Notes under the pieces: model-generated | What the model was told of the DNA's origin: nothing | Databases searched by the model: none | Seen by the model: the letters and a program-made list of their open reading frames with translations, nothing else | Made by a program: the position numbers and the translations under genes | In this document: in pieces, positions 60,001-64,000 of the stretch | How positions within the stretch are numbered: the first letter of the stretch is position 1 | Layout of the letters: each line of letters opens with the position of its first letter | NCBI GenBank assembly: GCA_028015205.1 | Contig: CM051516.1 | Span: 52,890,230-52,954,229, forward strand | DNA from: Mytilisepta virgata | Lineage: Eukaryota > Mollusca > Bivalvia > Mytilida > Mytilidae | Direction: 5' to 3' | DNA length: 64,000 bases

Positions 60001-60132
60001 AAGTCAAAGGATTTCACACTGACAGCAAAATTCTCTTGAAGAAACGTGATTTTATAATTGAAGCTATGTTCTACAAATGATTTGAGAAATGTTGTTTAAG
60101 ATACCTTTAACATATTAAGAAAAACTAATTAC

Positions 60133-60304
60133 CGTTATTTCCTTTGATTCTTGTTCTCCAGTGAATTTCAAGATGCAAATGTAACTTTGCCTTTTTCCTT
60201 GGGCAATGGAATAACATGTAGTCATCAATGCAACAATCGTTAAATTTTTTCAGTTTGCTCTCTAAATGTTCATATGATTGGAAAGTAAATTCTTCCATCG
60301 CCAT
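60133..60304 (-). pseudogene. SWIM-like gene, first exon
   Basis: ATG at 60302-60304, MAMEEFTFQSYEHLESKLKK FNDCCIDDYMLFHCP then a basic Lys/His-rich end; 172 bases, donor AACG|GTAATT in phase 1, matching the next exon. It sits between two minisatellites. Confidence 0.55.
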
Positions 60305-60440
60305 GTTTTGTTAAATTAATTATATAAGGTGTTCATATTGCTATTGATTTTTTGGAGTGTCCTTTCCTGTCCTGTTTGGTTTGTTGTTAATTTCATTTTT
60401 TGGATAATATCTTTGTAGTATTCATTTCTTTTTTACGCTG

Positions 60441-61175
60441 TTGACAGAAACCACTGAAATTTGTATATATAACGTGTCGGTGTTTACTGAAACCACTGAA
60501 ATATGTATATATAATTTATCGGTGTTTACAGAAACCACTGATATGTGTATATATAATTTATCGGTGTTTACAGAAACCACTGATATGTGTATATATAATG
60601 TATCGTTGTTTACAGAAACTAAAATATGTATATGTAATGTATCGGTGTTTACAGAAACCACTGACATGTGTATATATAATATATCGGTGTTTACAGAAGC
60701 CACTGAAATATGTATATATAATGAATCGATGTTGACAGAAACCACTGAAATATGTATCTATATAATGTATCAGAGTTTACAGAAACCACTGAAATATGTA
60801 TATATAATGTATCAGTGTTTACAGGAACCACTGAGATATGTATATATAATTTATCGGTGTTGACAGAAATCACTGAAATACGTATATATAATGAATCGAT
60901 GTTGACAAAACCACTGACATGTGTATATATAATGTATCGTTGTTTACAGAAACTGAAATATGTACATATAATGGATCCTTGTTCACAGAAACACTGAAAT
61001 ATACATATATAATGTATCGCTGTTTACAGAAACCACTGAAATATGTATATTTAATGCACCGGTGTTTACAGAAACCACTGAAATATGTATATATAATGTA
61101 TCGATGTTGACAGAAACCACTGAAATATTTATACAGTAATGTATCGTTGTTTACAGAAACTGAAATATGTACATT
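60441..61175. repeat. 42 bp minisatellite, ~17 units
   Basis: Unit GAAACCACTGAAATATGTAT ATATAATTTATCGGTGTTTA CA. Because 42 is a multiple of three, frames on both strands stay open for up to 140 codons; these are not genes. A few units have lost bases (ACAGAAACTGAAATATG). Confidence 0.95.
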
Positions 61176-62790
61176 AAAACTATACATTAATATATTATTT
61201 TAAAATAGCCTCTTTATTACCATGTATCAAGAAACAGTTAAAATGGTAATCGAGTAATAATAGTTTAAGTAATGATATTTTACTGAAGAATTCCCGTCCC
61301 CTTCAAATGAATGTCAAGACTAAATATTTGACAACGTTTAATGTATTAAAGAATGTAATGCGTCAGAAATTGAGGGTTAACAATAAATATTCAAATAACG
61401 TCTAGATTATCAAATAAAATTAAATTTAGATTTTTTACAGAGGGAAATTCTCCCTGCAAGACCGGAACTCACGCTGTTGAAACTATTTTCTCTCATTACA
61501 AACGGTTGAAGACAACCTTTGCCGGTGTATCCTTGTCTTACATCACATGACACAAAACGTAACGTCGCAGTAAATTTCGTCGAGGTCATAATGTCAAAAC
61601 GTCAAGACACCATCAACCTTCCCTGATTTGGACAGAAAATTTCAAAAAGAAATTGTTTATAAAAAGAAAACTAATACATGATTTAATTTCAAATTTTATA
61701 CTTTTTAGAATAAAACCAAATTGCGTATGATTTTTCCGATTATGATGTTAGTTTTTCTCTAGAATTTCTCATTTTGTAACAAGATTTTTTCCATCATGGC
61801 GGCCATTCCTATTTACAATCTATTTCTTTAAATTTTTACGGTCTTTAATGCGACAAAATTTATCATACATACAGAAAGATTTAAGATGAGAGAATTCCCC
61901 TCAGGATCACATTTTTTATTGTCAGACACGAGGCTATCCCCTATCCTAAATCATCTCGCTGTATGAATGATAGTTATAGTCTGACATCACGTGACTCAAA
62001 ACGTCACAATAAAAAATTAAAAAAAGAAGTTGCTTATAAATAAAAACTACTACATGATTCTCAATTACAATTTAGTTTCAAGTTTTATACTTTTAGAATA
62101 AAACTAAAACTGCGTATGATCTTTCCGATTATGATATTAAAATTTCTCTTAAATCCCTCATTTTCTGTCATGGCAGCCATTCTCACTTCCCATTTATTTC
62201 GGTCTGTTATGAGAGAAAATTTATCATTCATACAGAAAGATGAAGGATATGGGAATTACAACTTCGAGATCACATGATTTATTGTCAGACACTCGGCAAG
62301 GCTCGTATCTGACAGAAAAATGTGACCGCTATGGTGGAATTCCGCTATCCTACATCTCTCTGAATGAAAGATATAGTCTTACATGTGTTAATCGAATATG
62401 TAACGTCAAGATAAAAGCACATAATGTATTTTTGTGAGAATATGGTATTTGACATGTTCTTTTGTCACCAATCTAATTAAGATTTTTAACTGCACCAAGT
62501 CTATTGAAATGATACAGTAGACTTGAAAAGATAAAAATGTACGTCGAGAAAGTATCCAATACAACAAACAGATATAGAAAATGAATAAATTCGGATATTA
62601 GATATCATTATTAATCCACAGCAACTACGGTATACTTGATGTAAAAAATGTTAAAGACTCGTTTCTTCACAAAGAAAGTGTACAATTTTCATTTCATCTA
62701 TATATTAATTGATTGTTTGCATGTCTAAAATAAAAAAATATCATCATTCTGATACATACAAATAAAGGCTAGTTTCATACCGGATTTGAC
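61176..62790. other. Noncoding DNA with an internal duplication
   Basis: 61640-61990 and 62015-62280 share GCGTATGATTTTTCCGATTA, TCATACAGAAAGAT and ATGGCGGCCATTC-like words, an old tandem duplication of about 370 bases. No exon seen. Confidence 0.5.
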
Positions 62791-62794
62791 ATTG

Positions 62795-62990
62795 CCGGTG
62801 TTCTGCAGGAAGCAAAGACTGCTTACTCTTCCGGAGCTACCCCCGGTTTTTTGGAGGGGTCCATTTTTAGTTTTAATTGTAGAGCATGTATTGTTGTGGT
62901 TTTGTCTTCGTTGGTCTCGGGAGTTTGTCAGTTGCTACGATTTTTCCCTCTATCGAATATCGGTTTGGTACTTCTTGACTTTACTTAAAT
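62795..62990 (+). repeat. SINE-like mussel repeat member
   Basis: CTCTTCCGGAGCTACCCCCG GTTTTTTGGAGGGGTCC followed by TTGTCTTCGTTGG and GTTTGGTACTTCTTGAC. Resembles the family at 43430-43700. It abuts the orphan LRP exon. Confidence 0.5.
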
Positions 62991-63008
62991 TGCTTTAGTT
63001 TATTTCAG

Positions 63009-63128
63009 TTTAATGTTTTTTTTCTGATATGGGTACACATGCAAAGATAGAAAAGTGTGCTATGGGTGGAAGTAAAAGACAAGTTATTGTTTCTAAAGAC
63101 ATAAAATGGCCTAATGGTCTTGATATAG
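63009..63128 (+). pseudogene. Orphan frameshifted LRP-type exon (third family member)
   Basis: Acceptor TTATTTCAG, then Leu-Met-Phe-Phe, an eight-T run, SDMGTHAKIEKCAMGGSKRQ, VIVSKDIKWPNGLDIG and donor TAG|GTAATA. It is 120 bases long against 119 for gene B exon 9, which it resembles most; the extra base is one T in the run, and it destroys the frame. The Trp after the Asp is missing. No other exon of the family lies near it on this strand. Confidence 0.75.
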
Positions 63129-63655
63129 GTAATAATGTACTTCAAAAGTATAAATTTTATATTTTCCGACAATGATTATGTATTATATATATAAATTGTT
63201 TTGCGTTACTATATTCGTTTCATTGCCAGACTTCACCAAATAAAGATTCACATTAAAATTTTACAAAGAAATTGGCCTTGGCCATTGAGAAATTCTGAAA
63301 TTCAACTTTTACGATAAATACACGTAAATGACTGCAAAAGGTATCGGAAAATGGTTTGCCCTGAATTTTATATAAAAAGATATTCTGTACGGTAAAACGG
63401 AGATATGACAGTAGAATATGTGTCCGTGATGTAGACCAACCGTACTTCCACGCATAGTTGTAGGGTTGCATACATGTATGTATCGCGGAAACAGGTTGTT
63501 CTGAAATAATTTTTTATCTTGCCGAAAAGAAAAGAAAACTGAATCAAGCAGTCGTCAAATGCCAGTGAAGTATTACGCTACTACAATGCGAATTAAAAAA
63601 AATATTCGTAGTAGCAGTATTGTATGTAACTCCACGGGAAAATATGAAAATATTA

Positions 63656-64000
63656 AATTTATACATGTACTGCATTTTTATTTTACTTCAACCGCTGTTG
63701 AATACATGTCTGTTTATCTCAGTCGACTTACATTCTATTGTAACGCTTTCACAGGTTAACAATACGGACAATCACGGGCAAATATAAGCCTTTTATGGTG
63801 ATCCCCATTACCCATATTTGGATACGTCACTAAGGCGGGGCTTTGCAGCATTTATTGGCACGACCATAAAAAATAAACGAGATTGCTCGCTCGCATTATT
63901 CAATTGATAACGTCATCATACCCATATTATGACCATTTTCACGGGTTTGTGTGTAAATTCAAAAACTTGCGTGTCTACTAAAAAATTGAAATAGAATATT
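63656..64000 (+). repeat. Copy of the sequence downstream of gene A
   Basis: TACATGTACTGCATTTTTAT, CTGTTTATCTCAGTCGACTT, CACTAAGGCGGGGCTTTG and AATAAACGAGATTGCTCGC match 37285-37640 in order and orientation and run to the window edge. It includes the right arm of the foldback element. Confidence 0.8.

Larger units (their letters stand above)
55236..60304 (-). pseudogene. Decayed HMGXB3-like / SWIM zinc-finger gene (at least 6 exons)
   Basis: Exon-like pieces on the reverse strand: 60304-60133, 58952-57714, 56743-56613, 56360-56158, 56067-56036, 55326-55236. Splice sites and phases mostly agree. In order: an N-terminal segment; a C-x2-C-x12-H-x3-C finger; GPSYPIHIIK; GSPLVVQIPP; YFSVCIGNQKYWSKTGRTVV SF; a SWIM signature C-x-C-x6-C-x-H; VRLDLMLNYICSMKKIPAHF; RYQEWVEGIHNYNNVVFLGI; AYLHFEALKDHSYGYNCVIC G; and FRKAAFRFA plus VNVKEFWGKIEDGILLRSL. 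From memory these match bivalve HMGXB3-like genes with cysteine clusters linked to KDZ transposases. Breaks: a base lost near 58077, an extra T in the run at 58018-58024, a frameshift around 56290-56330 and TAA at 56192-56194. It keeps introns, so it is not a processed copy. Function, if any, is unknown. Confidence 0.6.

Noticed and set aside
60441..60863. 140-codon open frame (and reverse frames) rich in TETTEICIYN-like repeats
   Set aside because: Produced by the 42 bp minisatellite, whose unit is a multiple of three; both strands stay open, with no splice or start context.
1..64000. tRNA, rRNA, CRISPR arrays, operons or prokaryotic genes
   Set aside because: No cloverleaf-like boxes, rRNA segments or spacer arrays seen; the repeats are eukaryotic mini- and microsatellites and the genes have introns.

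Overview
The window is AT-rich, intron-rich eukaryotic DNA crowded with short dispersed repeats, minisatellites and foldback elements. It most likely comes from a bivalve mollusc, and a mussel (Mytilus or a relative) fits best. This rests on long introns with GT-AG splice sites, LDL-receptor-related (YWTD propeller plus EGF) genes, and a dispersed repeat containing 'CCTTCCGGAGCACCTG' that I recall as very common in mussel DNA. The species call is inference.

The core of the window is a convergent (tail-to-tail) pair of paralogous genes. Gene A runs on the + strand from 9477 to 36181 and gene B on the - strand from 52844 to 41437. I could splice both completely by hand. Each has 12 coding exons, the same series of intron phases (1,2,2,1,1,1,2,2,1,1,1), and an open frame from ATG to stop (668 and 664 codons). 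Each protein is a signal peptide, a six-bladed YWTD propeller, an EGF-like domain, a second propeller, a second EGF-like domain and a ten-residue tail. The architecture matches the first two modules of LRP4/LRP5/LRP6-type receptors, but there is no LDLR class A repeat, transmembrane segment or cytoplasmic tail. Both tails end in Lys-Glu-Glu-Leu, a KDEL-type ER-retrieval signal. A third, duplicated last exon just past gene B (40774-40805) also ends in KEEL. The two genes therefore look like a small family of ER-lumenal or secreted LRP-like proteins, which I regard as the most interesting content here. An orphan, frameshifted exon of the same family lies at 63009-63128 on the + strand.

Layout. 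120-234: probable last exon of an upstream + strand gene, followed by about 9 kb of 3' UTR and intergenic repeats, including the first copy of a 2.8 kb composite repeat at 3112-5952. 9477-36181: gene A; its introns hold the second copy of the composite repeat (18280-20576), a 2.5 kb array of ~180 bp units (22684-25165), minisatellites, MITE-like elements and two large hairpins. 36182-40773: convergent spacer with a foldback element. 40774-52844: gene B, with a reverse-transcriptase remnant in its first intron. 52845-55235: spacer. 55236-60304 (-): a decayed multi-exon gene with a SWIM-type zinc finger and other segments that I recall from HMGXB3-like, KDZ-associated genes. It carries three frameshifts and a stop, and its first exon sits between 52 bp and 42 bp minisatellites. 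61.2-64.0 kb: mostly noncoding, with the orphan LRP exon and a copy of the sequence found downstream of gene A.

Genes A and B are probably related by inverted duplication, and each contains an internal tandem duplication of one five-exon propeller-EGF cassette. No tRNA, rRNA, CRISPR array or intact transposase was seen.
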